From Flagellimonas myxillae (GTDB taxonomy: Bacteria; Bacteroidota; Bacteroidia; Flavobacteriales; Flavobacteriaceae), in contig NZ_JAMFLY010000001.1 in the NCBI RefSeq assembly GCF_023502235.1, positions 1,364,001 to 1,428,000 on the forward strand: a DNA stretch of 64,000 nt, written 5' to 3'. This document shows positions 37,189-45,908 of the stretch, piece after piece. The notes under the pieces are model-generated. The model did no database searches. It was not told the origin of the DNA and was given only the letters and a program-made list of their open reading frames with translations. Each line of letters begins with the position of its first letter. Positions within the stretch are counted from its first letter, which is position 1. A program made the translations under genes and the position numbers.

Positions 37189-38586
37189 ATGAGTTTCAGA
37201 ATTGAAAAGGACACGATGGGCGAAGTAAAGGTGCCATCGGACAAATATTGGGGAGCGCAGACCGAACGCTCCCGTAATAACTTTAAAATTGGCGCTCCCG
37301 CTTCCATGCCCTTGGAAGTAGTTTATGGGTTTGCCTATTTGAAGAAAGCCGCCGCTTTTGCCAATCATGAATTGGGGGTGCTTCCCGAGGACAAACGGGA
37401 TTTAATCGGGCAGGTGTGCGATGAAATCCTTGAGGGTAAGCATGATGATCAGTTTCCCTTGGTAATCTGGCAAACAGGTTCTGGAACCCAAAGCAATATG
37501 AACGTAAACGAGGTGGTTGCAAATCGCGCCCATGAGATTGCGGGCAAGAAAATTGGAGAAGGTGAGAAAACCATCCAACCCAATGATGATGTAAATAAAA
37601 GTCAATCTTCCAATGATACCTTCCCTACCGGAATGCACATTGCCGCCTACAAAAAAATTGTGGAGGTGACCATCCCCGGGGTTGCGCAATTGAGAAACAC
37701 CCTCGATAAAAAGTCGAAAGCATTTCAAGATGTGGTGAAAATAGGGCGTACCCACCTTATGGACGCCACTCCCCTCACCTTGGGTCAGGAATTTTCAGGA
37801 TATGTTTCCCAACTGGACCATGGACTTAAGGCACTAAAAAACACTTTGGACCACTTGAGCGAACTTGCTTTGGGAGGTACTGCTGTGGGAACAGGATTAA
37901 ATACCCCAAAGGGTTACGACGTTGTGGTCGCCAAGTATATTGCCGAATTTACCGGTCAGCCTTTTAAAACTGCACCAAACAAATTTGAGGCATTGGCAGC
38001 CCACGATGCGATTGTAGAGAGTCATGGAGCACTGAAACAGCTAGCAGTTTCACTAAACAAGATTGCCAACGATATTAGAATGATGGCCTCTGGTCCCCGT
38101 TCGGGCATTGGTGAAATTATTATTCCTGCCAACGAACCTGGTAGTTCCATTATGCCTGGCAAGGTTAACCCAACCCAATGTGAGGCGTTGACCATGGTCT
38201 GTGCCCAGGTAATTGGAAACGATGTTGCCGTATCGGTGGGTGGTACCCAAGGGCATTACGAGCTAAATGTATTTAAACCGATGATGGCCGCCAACATTCT
38301 ACAATCGGCCCAGCTGATCGGGGATGCCTGCGTAAGTTTTGATGTGAATTGTGCGGTTGGTATTGAACCAAATCACGAAGTGATCAAAACCCTACTCAAC
38401 AATTCGTTGATGTTGGTCACCGCCTTAAATACTAAAATTGGATATTACAAGGCGGCGGAGATAGCCAATACGGCCCACAAGAATGGTACAACTTTGCGAG
38501 AGGAAGCCATCAATCTTGGATATGTGACCCCGGAGGAATATGATGAATGGGTTAAGCCGGAAGATATGGTAGGCAGTTTAAAATAA
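37189..38586 (+). CDS. fumC: fumarate hydratase, class II
   Basis: 465 aa. Converts fumarate to L-malate in the TCA cycle; iron-independent homotetramer. Visible motifs are [35 protein letters not shown] (with the catalytic-base region), [12 protein letters not shown] and the superfamily signature [16 protein letters not shown]. Length as in E. coli FumC (467). Own promoter and terminator. Confidence 0.97.
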   Translation: MSFRIEKDTMGEVKVPSDKYWGAQTERSRNNFKIGAPASMPLEVVYGFAYLKKAAAFANHELGVLPEDKRDLIGQVCDEILEGKHDDQFPLVIWQTGSGTQSNMNVNEVVANRAHEIAGKKIGEGEKTIQPNDDVNKSQSSNDTFPTGMHIAAYKKIVEVTIPGVAQLRNTLDKKSKAFQDVVKIGRTHLMDATPLTLGQEFSGYVSQLDHGLKALKNTLDHLSELALGGTAVGTGLNTPKGYDVVVAKYIAEFTGQPFKTAPNKFEALAAHDAIVESHGALKQLAVSLNKIANDIRMMASGPRSGIGEIIIPANEPGSSIMPGKVNPTQCEALTMVCAQVIGNDVAVSVGGTQGHYELNVFKPMMAANILQSAQLIGDACVSFDVNCAVGIEPNHEVIKTLLNNSLMLVTALNTKIGYYKAAEIANTAHKNGTTLREEAINLGYVTPEEYDEWVKPEDMVGSLK

Positions 38587-38614
38587 ACTAGTACCCAAAA
38601 GAAGAATTAAAAAA

Positions 38615-38644
38615 GCCCGATGCAAATGCAATCGGGCTTTTTTG
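38615..38644. terminator. intrinsic terminator between fumC and the convergent gene
   Basis: GCCCGAT (38615-38621) / ATCGGGC (38631-38637), extended by A and T runs on both sides, so it works in both directions. Confidence 0.8.
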
Positions 38645-38664
38645 TGAAATGTGGATAGTGTATA

Positions 38665-39552
38665 CTATTTTAAAGTGAACTTGGAAGTTCCCAATAGTTT
38701 CAATTTGTTGTCGTAAACATTTACCATGTAATTTCCTTTTTGGAAATCGGAAGCAGGCTTGTTGATGTAATCACAAACATCCAAAGAACTGTTCTCATAG
38801 TAAAAGTTGGTACCCTTGCTGTAGGTGATGGAAGCTCCATCCTCATTGGACTGTGTGAAACTGTCACCCAAAACATTTCCTTGGGGATCCAATACTTCGA
38901 TAAAGAATTCGCGGTCACCAGCCTCAGAGATTACGTTATCGGCAACAGTAAAGCAAACTTTAAATTTGTCAGTAGCCTTGGCTCTTGAAGTAGATACCAA
39001 TTTACCGCTGTTTCTTTCCCTAACGGCATCAACAGTAAATTTTGAAAGGCTAAGTGCAGAACCTCTTTCAACGGCATCAGCCAATTGGGTGTTCTGAACT
39101 ACCAATGAATCATTGAAGACCGTTTGTTTCTCCAACTCAACAAATGTGCTGTCCCTTTGCATGGCCAACAAGGTGTTGGAAGTGGTCAAGGAATCCACTT
39201 GCTTCAAAAGCTTTTCTCTTTCAGCTTTTAAAACGCTTACTTGTCTTCTATATCTGGATAGCGTGGCGATGTCAGCTTTCATGGCTTGTACAGAATCGAT
39301 GTACTTTGCAATGTTGTCTCTAGCTGCAACCAACTCTTCGTTAGTGGCATTGCTTTCCAAAATGGCTTTGTCGTACTCAGATTTTAGGTTGTTCAAATCC
39401 TCGACAACCAATTCCTTCTCTTGTGTAAGGGCATTGGTGGTTTTTTTCTTATCCTGGTAAAGGCTTACCGTGTAGATGATGGTCCCCAAAAGAATCACCC
39501 CTAGCAATCCTGCGATTACCTTTAATCCGTTGTTACTTTTTGTTTCAGTCAT
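38665..39552 (-). CDS. membrane-anchored coiled-coil protein
   Basis: 295 aa. One transmembrane helix (about residues 11-31: KVIAGLLGVILLGTIIYTV), a long coiled coil (about 35-165, with ERE/KLL/VEL heptads), then a beta-rich C-terminal domain of about 120 residues (FKVCFTVADNVISEAGDREF ... NYMVNVYDNKLKLLG) with two Cys that could pair. N-terminus in the cytosol, the rest periplasmic. It resembles flavobacterial envelope or gliding-associated proteins in layout only; no family name recognised. Confidence 0.8.
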   Translation of the reverse strand: MTETKSNNGLKVIAGLLGVILLGTIIYTVSLYQDKKKTTNALTQEKELVVEDLNNLKSEYDKAILESNATNEELVAARDNIAKYIDSVQAMKADIATLSRYRRQVSVLKAEREKLLKQVDSLTTSNTLLAMQRDSTFVELEKQTVFNDSLVVQNTQLADAVERGSALSLSKFTVDAVRERNSGKLVSTSRAKATDKFKVCFTVADNVISEAGDREFFIEVLDPQGNVLGDSFTQSNEDGASITYSKGTNFYYENSSLDVCDYINKPASDFQKGNYMVNVYDNKLKLLGTSKFTLK

Positions 39553-39720
39553 AACTTTTAAATTAATTGATTCTTGCTATTACGTATTTAATCAATTGTG
39601 TTCTGAGTTATATACGCTATAGTTTTTGATTTGGATCATAAAGAATCAAATAATGTTAAAAAAACATTAGATTATTGGTTGGATGTACTAATTTTAAAGG
39701 GCTTGTGAAATTTAGGAACC

Positions 39721-40494
39721 ATGAAAAAAATTGTAACACCTATTATAGTTTTCCTTTTTTTGCTGATATACAGCGTGGATTTAACCGGGCAAAACGTCAT
39801 TATCTCGCAAAAACCGAAGGGTCAGAACATTAAAATCACCCCAATTGAGCATGCCACCGCAGTGCTTGAATGGAATGGTATTACCATATACATAGATCCC
39901 GTTGGGGGCAAACAAGCTTTCGAAGGCCATAAAAATCCAGATTTAATCCTGATTACGGATATCCACGGTGACCATTTCAATCTGGAAACCCTACAAGGGT
40001 TGGATACCCAAAAAGCCAAGATTATGGTACCCCAAGCCGTAGCGGACAAAATGCCCCAGGAGTTCACACCCCAAATAGATGTATTGCACAATGGGGATTC
40101 CAAAGAAAGGTATGGGATAAAGGTGGAAGCCATTCCCATGTACAATCTGCGGGAAGAAGCCTTAAAGTTCCATTCCAAAGGAAGGGGCAATGGCTATGTT
40201 CTTAACATGGGTGGAAAACGTCTTTACTTTTCAGGGGATACAGAAGATATTCCGGAAATGAGAGCCCTTAAAAATATCGATAAGGCTTTTGTTTGTATGA
40301 ACCTCCCCTACACCATGACCGTTTATAGTGCTGCGGATGCCGTACTCGAATTCCAACCCAAGGAAATCTATCCCTATCATTACCGTGGTAGGCCCAATGT
40401 AAGCGATGTTACAATTTTCAAGACCATAGTAAACAAAGCCAATTCGGACATTAAGGTTATACAACTGGATTGGTACCCTAATGATGAATTCTAA
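39721..40494 (+). CDS. exported MBL-fold metal-dependent hydrolase (UlaG-like)
   Basis: 257 aa. Signal peptide MKKIVTPIIVFLFLLIYSVDLTGQ. Metal motif TDIHGDHFN (HxxDH variant HGDH), preceded by IEHATAVLEWNGITIYIDPVGG, the typical UlaG/YycJ-type opening where His-Ala substitutes for the first His, and YFSGDTEDIPEM as the Asp ligand strand. Periplasmic; natural substrate unknown. Families of this type include lactonases and N-acyl-phosphatidylethanolamine phospholipase D-like enzymes. Confidence 0.88.
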   Translation: MKKIVTPIIVFLFLLIYSVDLTGQNVIISQKPKGQNIKITPIEHATAVLEWNGITIYIDPVGGKQAFEGHKNPDLILITDIHGDHFNLETLQGLDTQKAKIMVPQAVADKMPQEFTPQIDVLHNGDSKERYGIKVEAIPMYNLREEALKFHSKGRGNGYVLNMGGKRLYFSGDTEDIPEMRALKNIDKAFVCMNLPYTMTVYSAADAVLEFQPKEIYPYHYRGRPNVSDVTIFKTIVNKANSDIKVIQLDWYPNDEF

Positions 40495-40560
40495 TCCCGT
40501 GTAATATTGCAGTACATTTTTCGTTAAGGTAAAAGTACCAACCCAAATCAGTACTTAACC

Positions 40561-41244
40561 ATGACCAACAAAAACATTTCTTTGTTTGCTATTGCATGCA
40601 TTCTTGTGGCAAATTTTTCCTATTCCAACCAGTGTGATAATTTCTATGCCAAGGTCACCTATAGCCTAAGCCATACCAAAAAAGCATTGGGCGCCACCAA
40701 TTTTGAGCATCAAATGTATTATGCCGAAAGAGCGCTTACCGCTTTGGAAAAATCCGAAAGTTTTATGGCCGATTGTGGGTGTGAAAAATCCACGGACAAG
40801 AGATTGGATGCCATGGAAGCACTGAATAAGGCCATAGAACCTGTTGATTGGGATGCGGGGCGTTATTTTTCCAAGAAATCCATGGGGCTCATCAACGAAC
40901 TCATAACGATTTTGGACGAATGTACACTGGGCATAACCCCAGAGATTGTTGTAGAAGACAGCGCCGATACCACTTTGGAACACGAAGCTTATGCCGAACC
41001 TGATGAAAGCGAAGCTTCGATGGAGCAGGAAATGATTAAGGTTTTTAACAAACATGCCACCGATAAGCTCCAGGCCACCGAAAAAGCAGTTTCCCAATTG
41101 GTACAGTTTTCCAAAACCATACAACAAAGCACTTCGGAAAATACGGAAGACCCCAATACGTTGGGACATCATCAAAAAACGTATCTGGAAAATGCCAGAA
41201 AACTACTTCTTGATGCGTTGGAAGAATTGGAATCAGAAAATTAA
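40561..41244 (+). CDS. exported helical protein of unknown function
   Basis: 227 aa. Signal-peptide-like start MTNKNISLFAIACILVANFSYS, then an almost entirely helical protein with three conserved-looking Cys (QCDNFYAK, DCGCEKST). The second half is acidic (EDSADTTLEHEAYAEPDESE) and ends in a long amphipathic helix. Probably periplasmic. Convergent with ettA with a 15-nt gap. No family recognised. Confidence 0.75.
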   Translation: MTNKNISLFAIACILVANFSYSNQCDNFYAKVTYSLSHTKKALGATNFEHQMYYAERALTALEKSESFMADCGCEKSTDKRLDAMEALNKAIEPVDWDAGRYFSKKSMGLINELITILDECTLGITPEIVVEDSADTTLEHEAYAEPDESEASMEQEMIKVFNKHATDKLQATEKAVSQLVQFSKTIQQSTSENTEDPNTLGHHQKTYLENARKLLLDALEELESEN

Positions 41245-41259
41245 ATCAGTTAGTTGGCT

Positions 41260-42951
41260 TTAACGAATCAACTTTTTGTATTTGATACGCTTTGGCATGA
41301 TATCCGCACCCAAACGTTTCTTTTTGTTCTCTTCATAATCTGAGAAGGAACCTTCGAAGAAATACACCTGGGAGTCTCCTTCAAATGCAAGGATATGGGT
41401 ACAGATCCTATCAAGGAACCATCGGTCGTGGGATATGATTACCGCGCAACCCGCAAAGTTTTCAAGTCCTTCCTCCAAAGCCCGGAGGGTATTCACATCC
41501 AAATCGTTGGTAGGCTCATCCAGTAACAGCACATTGCCCTCTTCCTTAAGCGTCATCGCCAGATGAAGGCGGTTGCGCTCCCCACCTGATAACATATTTA
41601 CCTTCTTGTTCTGCTCACTTCCTGAAAAGTTGAACCGACTCAAATAGGCTCGGGAATTTACTTGCTTCCCTCCCATCATGACCAACTCTTGGCCATCGCT
41701 AAAATTTTCCCAGATGGTCTTATTGGGGTCGATATCGGAATGACTTTGATCCACGTAGGCCAGTTTAGCTGTATCTCCTACTTCAAATTCACCTTTATCG
41801 GCCATTTCCTCCCCCATGATCATTCTAAAAATGGTGGTCTTACCCGCACCATTCGGGCCAATAATACCCACGATTCCAGCTTGCGGAAGATTGAAGTTCA
41901 GGTCTTCATATAGCAATTTATCACCATAGGCCTTACTTACACCCTTGGCCTCAATAACGTTGGTTCCCAATCGTGGCCCGTTGGGAATATAGATTTCCAG
42001 TTTTTCTTCAAGCTGTTTTTGATCTTGACTTAAAAGTTTGTCATAGTTCTTTAAACGGGCCTTTTGTTTGGTCTGCCTACCCTTCGCCCCTTGACGCACC
42101 CATTCCAACTCGCGCTCCAAGGTCTTTTGTCGTTTTGAAGCTTGTTTGCTCTCTTGTGCCAAGCGCTTGGCTTTTTGATCTAACCAACCCGAATAGTTTC
42201 CCTTCCAGGGAATCCCCTCTCCTCTGTCCAATTCCAAAATCCATCCAGCCACATTATCCAAAAAGTAGCGATCGTGGGTCACGGCTATTACCGTTCCCTT
42301 GTATTGTGCCAAGTGATGTTCCAACCAATGTACGGACTCAGCGTCCAAGTGGTTGGTAGGTTCATCCAATAGTAGTACATCGGGCTCTTGCAGCAATAAT
42401 CTGCACAAGGCCACCCGTCTTCTCTCCCCCCCGGAAAGTACCCCGATTTTTTTGTCAGGTTCCGGTGTTCGAAGGGCATCCATGGCAATCTCCAACTTGG
42501 TATCCAGCTCCCAAGCGTTGGAAGCATCAATTTTATCTTGTAGGGCCGCTTGCTTGTCCATGAGTTTTTGCATTTTATCTGCATCTTCATAGACTTCAGG
42601 AAGGCCAAACATATCATTGATCTTGTTGTACTCGTCCAAAATGGCCACTGTTTCGGCAACACCCTCCTTCACTACTTCCAAAACCGTCTTCTCCTCGTCC
42701 AATTGTGGTTCTTGTTCCAAATAGCCAACCGTATATCCAGGGGAAAAAACCACATCGCCTTGGTAGTTTTTATCAACCCCAGCAATGATTTTCAACAAAG
42801 TGGACTTTCCGGAACCATTGAGTCCCAAGATTCCAATCTTGGCCCCGTAGAAAAAGCTTAGGTATATATTTTTAAGTACCGGCGTATTGGCCGATTTAAA
42901 GGTCTTGGTAACCCCGGACATTGAAAAAATGACCTTCTTATCGTCTGACAT
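41260..42951 (-). CDS. ettA: energy-dependent translational throttle ABC-F ATPase
   Basis: 563 aa. ABC-F protein that binds the ribosomal E site and gates the first elongation step according to ATP/ADP. Two ATPase domains: Walker A GLNGSGKST and GPNGAGKTT, signatures LSGGERRRVAL and LSGGERNRLHL, Walker B DVLLLDEPTNHLD and NVLLLDEPTNDLD. The arm and the charged P-site tRNA interaction motif lie between the domains (LERELEWVRQGAKGRQTKQK), and EttA is favoured over Uup by length and by the GIPWKGNYSGWLDQK region. Cytosolic. Confidence 0.95.
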   Translation of the reverse strand: MSDDKKVIFSMSGVTKTFKSANTPVLKNIYLSFFYGAKIGILGLNGSGKSTLLKIIAGVDKNYQGDVVFSPGYTVGYLEQEPQLDEEKTVLEVVKEGVAETVAILDEYNKINDMFGLPEVYEDADKMQKLMDKQAALQDKIDASNAWELDTKLEIAMDALRTPEPDKKIGVLSGGERRRVALCRLLLQEPDVLLLDEPTNHLDAESVHWLEHHLAQYKGTVIAVTHDRYFLDNVAGWILELDRGEGIPWKGNYSGWLDQKAKRLAQESKQASKRQKTLERELEWVRQGAKGRQTKQKARLKNYDKLLSQDQKQLEEKLEIYIPNGPRLGTNVIEAKGVSKAYGDKLLYEDLNFNLPQAGIVGIIGPNGAGKTTIFRMIMGEEMADKGEFEVGDTAKLAYVDQSHSDIDPNKTIWENFSDGQELVMMGGKQVNSRAYLSRFNFSGSEQNKKVNMLSGGERNRLHLAMTLKEEGNVLLLDEPTNDLDVNTLRALEEGLENFAGCAVIISHDRWFLDRICTHILAFEGDSQVYFFEGSFSDYEENKKKRLGADIMPKRIKYKKLIR

Positions 42952-42982
42952 AAGGTAGTTGTTTAGTTATGTAAAATGGAAA

Positions 42983-43165
42983 TTAAACCCGGCCTTTTAA
43001 CGCGTTAAAGACCCAAGCAATGGCAAAGAATCCAATGCCAACAGAGGCAAAGCCATACCCTGCCACTTCATCATATTTAAAAGCCCCAAGTGCGATCATT
43101 CCCAGCCCTACAAGAATCATAATCCAAGTAGCCCAGGCCAGCACCGTATTTTTGTTCATTCCCAT
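42983..43165 (-). CDS. CAL67264 family small membrane protein
   Basis: 60 aa with two transmembrane helices (TVLAWATWIMILVGLGMIAL and YGFASVGIGFFAIAWVFNAL). Matches the flavobacterial CAL67264-type family by length and by the start MGMNKNTVLAWATW. It lies 31 nt before ettA on the same strand and may be co-transcribed. Function unknown. Confidence 0.85.
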   Translation of the reverse strand: MGMNKNTVLAWATWIMILVGLGMIALGAFKYDEVAGYGFASVGIGFFAIAWVFNALKGRV

Positions 43166-43231
43166 ATCATTCGTTCAGTAGAAAATCAAATATCGTAAAA
43201 AATGAAGGAATCCAAAATGACCAGATCAGGA

Positions 43232-44215
43232 TTATCGCTCAAATGGGAAGGTAATACCCGCTTTTTGTCGAATTTCATCCATGAGCGAGACCAAATCCAT
43301 GCTGTTTTGGTGGGACCATAACGGACTCTCCAACAGCTGATTGTGCAAACAGTCATGCACATGTTCTATCTCATAAACAAATCCGTTGCCCCGAATAGGA
43401 AGATTTACTACCTCAGTAGTTCCATCCACTTCGCTGGTATAACCCGATGCCTCATGCCACCTTGGATGCAGATATAAGCTTCCCTTACTTCCCGAAATTT
43501 CAGCCTCCATCTTGGAATTACTGCTTATTCCACTATACAAGACCGCGTGTGCTTTGGTATACTTGAAAATCATAGAAGTCTGTATTTCGGTCCCGTTGGG
43601 ATGAAAACTCGAAAAGGCTTCAATTACATCGGGCATCCCCAAAAGTACATAGGCCAAAAAAATGGGATAAATACCAATATCCAACAAAGAACCGGATGCC
43701 AAGTTAAGGTTGAGCACCCGAGAATCCTCTTCACGATCCAAACCATAAAACGCGAAATCGGCATGTAGATAGCCCAATTCCCCAATTTGCCCTTCATCCA
43801 CCAATTGTATTGCCTTCAAAATGGAAGGATTGAAACGGGACCAAAGCCCCTCCATAAAAAACACCTGGTTTTGCTTGGCCACTTCAATCATTTCGATCAC
43901 CTCTCCTCGGTTGATTCCCACCGGTTTTTCGCAGAGCACACCCAATCCATGTTCCATGGCCTTAATGGACAGCTCCTTATGAAAATTATGGGGTGTAGCT
44001 ATGTATACAATATCTACAGTTTTGGAAGCGAAAAGCGCCTCGTAGCTATCAAAGACATGTTTTGCACCAAACTCCTTGGCAAAGGTCTCAGCCTTATCCT
44101 TGCTTCTGGATGCCACAGCGGTTACTTCGGCATCATCAACAAGCAATAAATCGGAGGTAAATTTTCTGGCAATATTCCCGGGGCCAATAATGCCCCATCT
44201 GATCTTTGGTTTCAT
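43232..44215 (-). CDS. Gfo/Idh/MocA family oxidoreductase
   Basis: 327 aa from the ATG at 44215; the longer frame begins with TTG. NAD(P)-binding Rossmann start RWGIIGPGNIARKF, the conserved CEKPVGIN with catalytic Lys, and a C-terminal alpha/beta domain with FYGLDREEDSRVLNLNLASG and GSLLDIGIYP. Cytosolic sugar or dihydrodiol dehydrogenase-like enzyme. Divergent from the carboxylase beta-subunit gene. Substrate not readable. Confidence 0.92.
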   Translation of the reverse strand: MKPKIRWGIIGPGNIARKFTSDLLLVDDAEVTAVASRSKDKAETFAKEFGAKHVFDSYEALFASKTVDIVYIATPHNFHKELSIKAMEHGLGVLCEKPVGINRGEVIEMIEVAKQNQVFFMEGLWSRFNPSILKAIQLVDEGQIGELGYLHADFAFYGLDREEDSRVLNLNLASGSLLDIGIYPIFLAYVLLGMPDVIEAFSSFHPNGTEIQTSMIFKYTKAHAVLYSGISSNSKMEAEISGSKGSLYLHPRWHEASGYTSEVDGTTEVVNLPIRGNGFVYEIEHVHDCLHNQLLESPLWSHQNSMDLVSLMDEIRQKAGITFPFER

Positions 44216-44279
44216 AGAGATCAAAAGTAATGATTATAACTCCTTATCTTTAGCAGGAAGATGAAATAGCACCAAAACT

Positions 44280-45908
44280 ATGGATATAGACTTCAATAAA
44301 AACGAAGACCACAATAAGCTCAAACTTTCCGAACTCCGCACCAAATTGGCCCAAGTTAAACTTGGAGGTGGCAAAAAACGAATTGAAAAACACCACGCCA
44401 AAGGCAAAATGACCGCCCGTGAACGCATAGATCTTTTGTTGGATGATGGTAGGGAATCCATTGAGATTGGTGCATTTGCCGGAGAGGGCATGTACGAAGA
44501 ACATGGCGGATGCCCAAGTGCTGGGGTGGTGGTTAAAATAGGATATATCCAAGATAAACAATGTGTGGTTGTTGCCAACGACGCTACCGTTAAGGCCGGA
44601 GCATGGTTTCCAATAACCGGAAAAAAGAATCTAAGGGCCCAAGAAATTGCGATTGAGAACAAGTTGCCCATTATTTATCTGGTGGACAGTGCTGGGGTGT
44701 ATTTGCCCATGCAGGACGAAATATTTCCGGACAAGGAACACTTTGGACGCATTTTCCGAAACAATGCCATAATGAGCAGTATGGGTATCACCCAAATCGC
44801 CGCGGTAATGGGAAGTTGTGTGGCAGGTGGCGCCTATTTACCCATCATGAGTGATGAAGCACTCATAGTGGACAAAACGGGAAGCATTTTTTTGGCTGGG
44901 AGCTATTTGGTGAAAGCAGCCATTGGGGAAAGTATTGACAATGAGACCCTCGGGGGTGCTACCACCCATTCCGAAATTAGTGGTGTTACGGATTACAAGG
45001 CAAAGGACGATAAGGACGCCCTGAACAAAATCCGGAATATCGTGGGTAAAATTGGAAGCTTCGAAAAAGCGGGTTACAACCGAATTGAGGCCAAAACTCC
45101 CCAAGAAAATCCAGAGGACATTTTTGGAATCCTACCCCGCTCTAGAAGCGACCAATATAATATGCTTGAAATTATCAAACGCTTGGTAGACAATTCCGAG
45201 TTTGAACAATATAAGGAAGGATATGGGAAAACCCTTTTGACCGGGTACGCTCGAATTGATGGCTGGGCGGTGGGTATTGTTGCCAATCAAAGAAAGGTGG
45301 TAAAAACCAAAAAGGGGGAGATGCAATTCGGTGGAGTAATTTATTCAGATTCCGCAGACAAGGCCACGCGCTTTATTGCCAATTGCAATCAAAAAAAAAT
45401 ACCTCTGGTATTCCTACAAGACGTTACCGGATTTATGGTTGGAAGTAAAAGTGAACATGGAGGAATCATTAAGGATGGCGCCAAGATGGTCAATGCGGTG
45501 AGTAATTCCGTGGTTCCCAAATTTACAGTGGTCATTGGCAACAGTTATGGTGCTGGCAACTATGCCATGTGCGGTAAAGCCTATGACCCCAGGTTGATTG
45601 TGGCTTGGCCCAGCGCCGAATTGGCGGTAATGAGTGGAAATTCTGCGGCTAAAGTGCTGTTACAGATTGAAAAGGCCTCTTTAGAGAAAAGCGGGGAAAC
45701 CCTGGGTGCGCAAAAGGAAAAAGCACTTTTCGACAAAATCAAAAAACGCTACGACAACCAAATCTCTCCCTATTATGCAGCTGCACGATTGTGGACCGAT
45801 GCCGTTATAAATCCCCTGGAAACCAGAAAATGGATCTCCATGGGTATTGAGGCAGCAGACCATAGTCCTTCCGATAAAAAATTCAATATGGGCGTATTGC
45901 AAGTATGA
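44280..45908 (+). CDS. acyl-CoA carboxylase beta subunit, methylcrotonyl-CoA carboxylase type
   Basis: 542 aa. Carboxyltransferase with two crotonase-like halves. The N-half has YLVDSAGVYLPMQDEIFPD and GRIFRNNAIMSSMGITQIAA, and the C-half LQDVTGFMVGSKSEHGGIIK, which are the MCC-beta patterns rather than propionyl-CoA ones. Works with a biotin-carrying alpha subunit in leucine breakdown (3-methylcrotonyl-CoA to 3-methylglutaconyl-CoA). No alpha subunit or acyl-CoA dehydrogenase is adjacent, so its partner is encoded elsewhere. The stop abuts the stop of the convergent plug/vWA gene (TGATCA). Confidence 0.9.
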   Translation: MDIDFNKNEDHNKLKLSELRTKLAQVKLGGGKKRIEKHHAKGKMTARERIDLLLDDGRESIEIGAFAGEGMYEEHGGCPSAGVVVKIGYIQDKQCVVVANDATVKAGAWFPITGKKNLRAQEIAIENKLPIIYLVDSAGVYLPMQDEIFPDKEHFGRIFRNNAIMSSMGITQIAAVMGSCVAGGAYLPIMSDEALIVDKTGSIFLAGSYLVKAAIGESIDNETLGGATTHSEISGVTDYKAKDDKDALNKIRNIVGKIGSFEKAGYNRIEAKTPQENPEDIFGILPRSRSDQYNMLEIIKRLVDNSEFEQYKEGYGKTLLTGYARIDGWAVGIVANQRKVVKTKKGEMQFGGVIYSDSADKATRFIANCNQKKIPLVFLQDVTGFMVGSKSEHGGIIKDGAKMVNAVSNSVVPKFTVVIGNSYGAGNYAMCGKAYDPRLIVAWPSAELAVMSGNSAAKVLLQIEKASLEKSGETLGAQKEKALFDKIKKRYDNQISPYYAAARLWTDAVINPLETRKWISMGIEAADHSPSDKKFNMGVLQV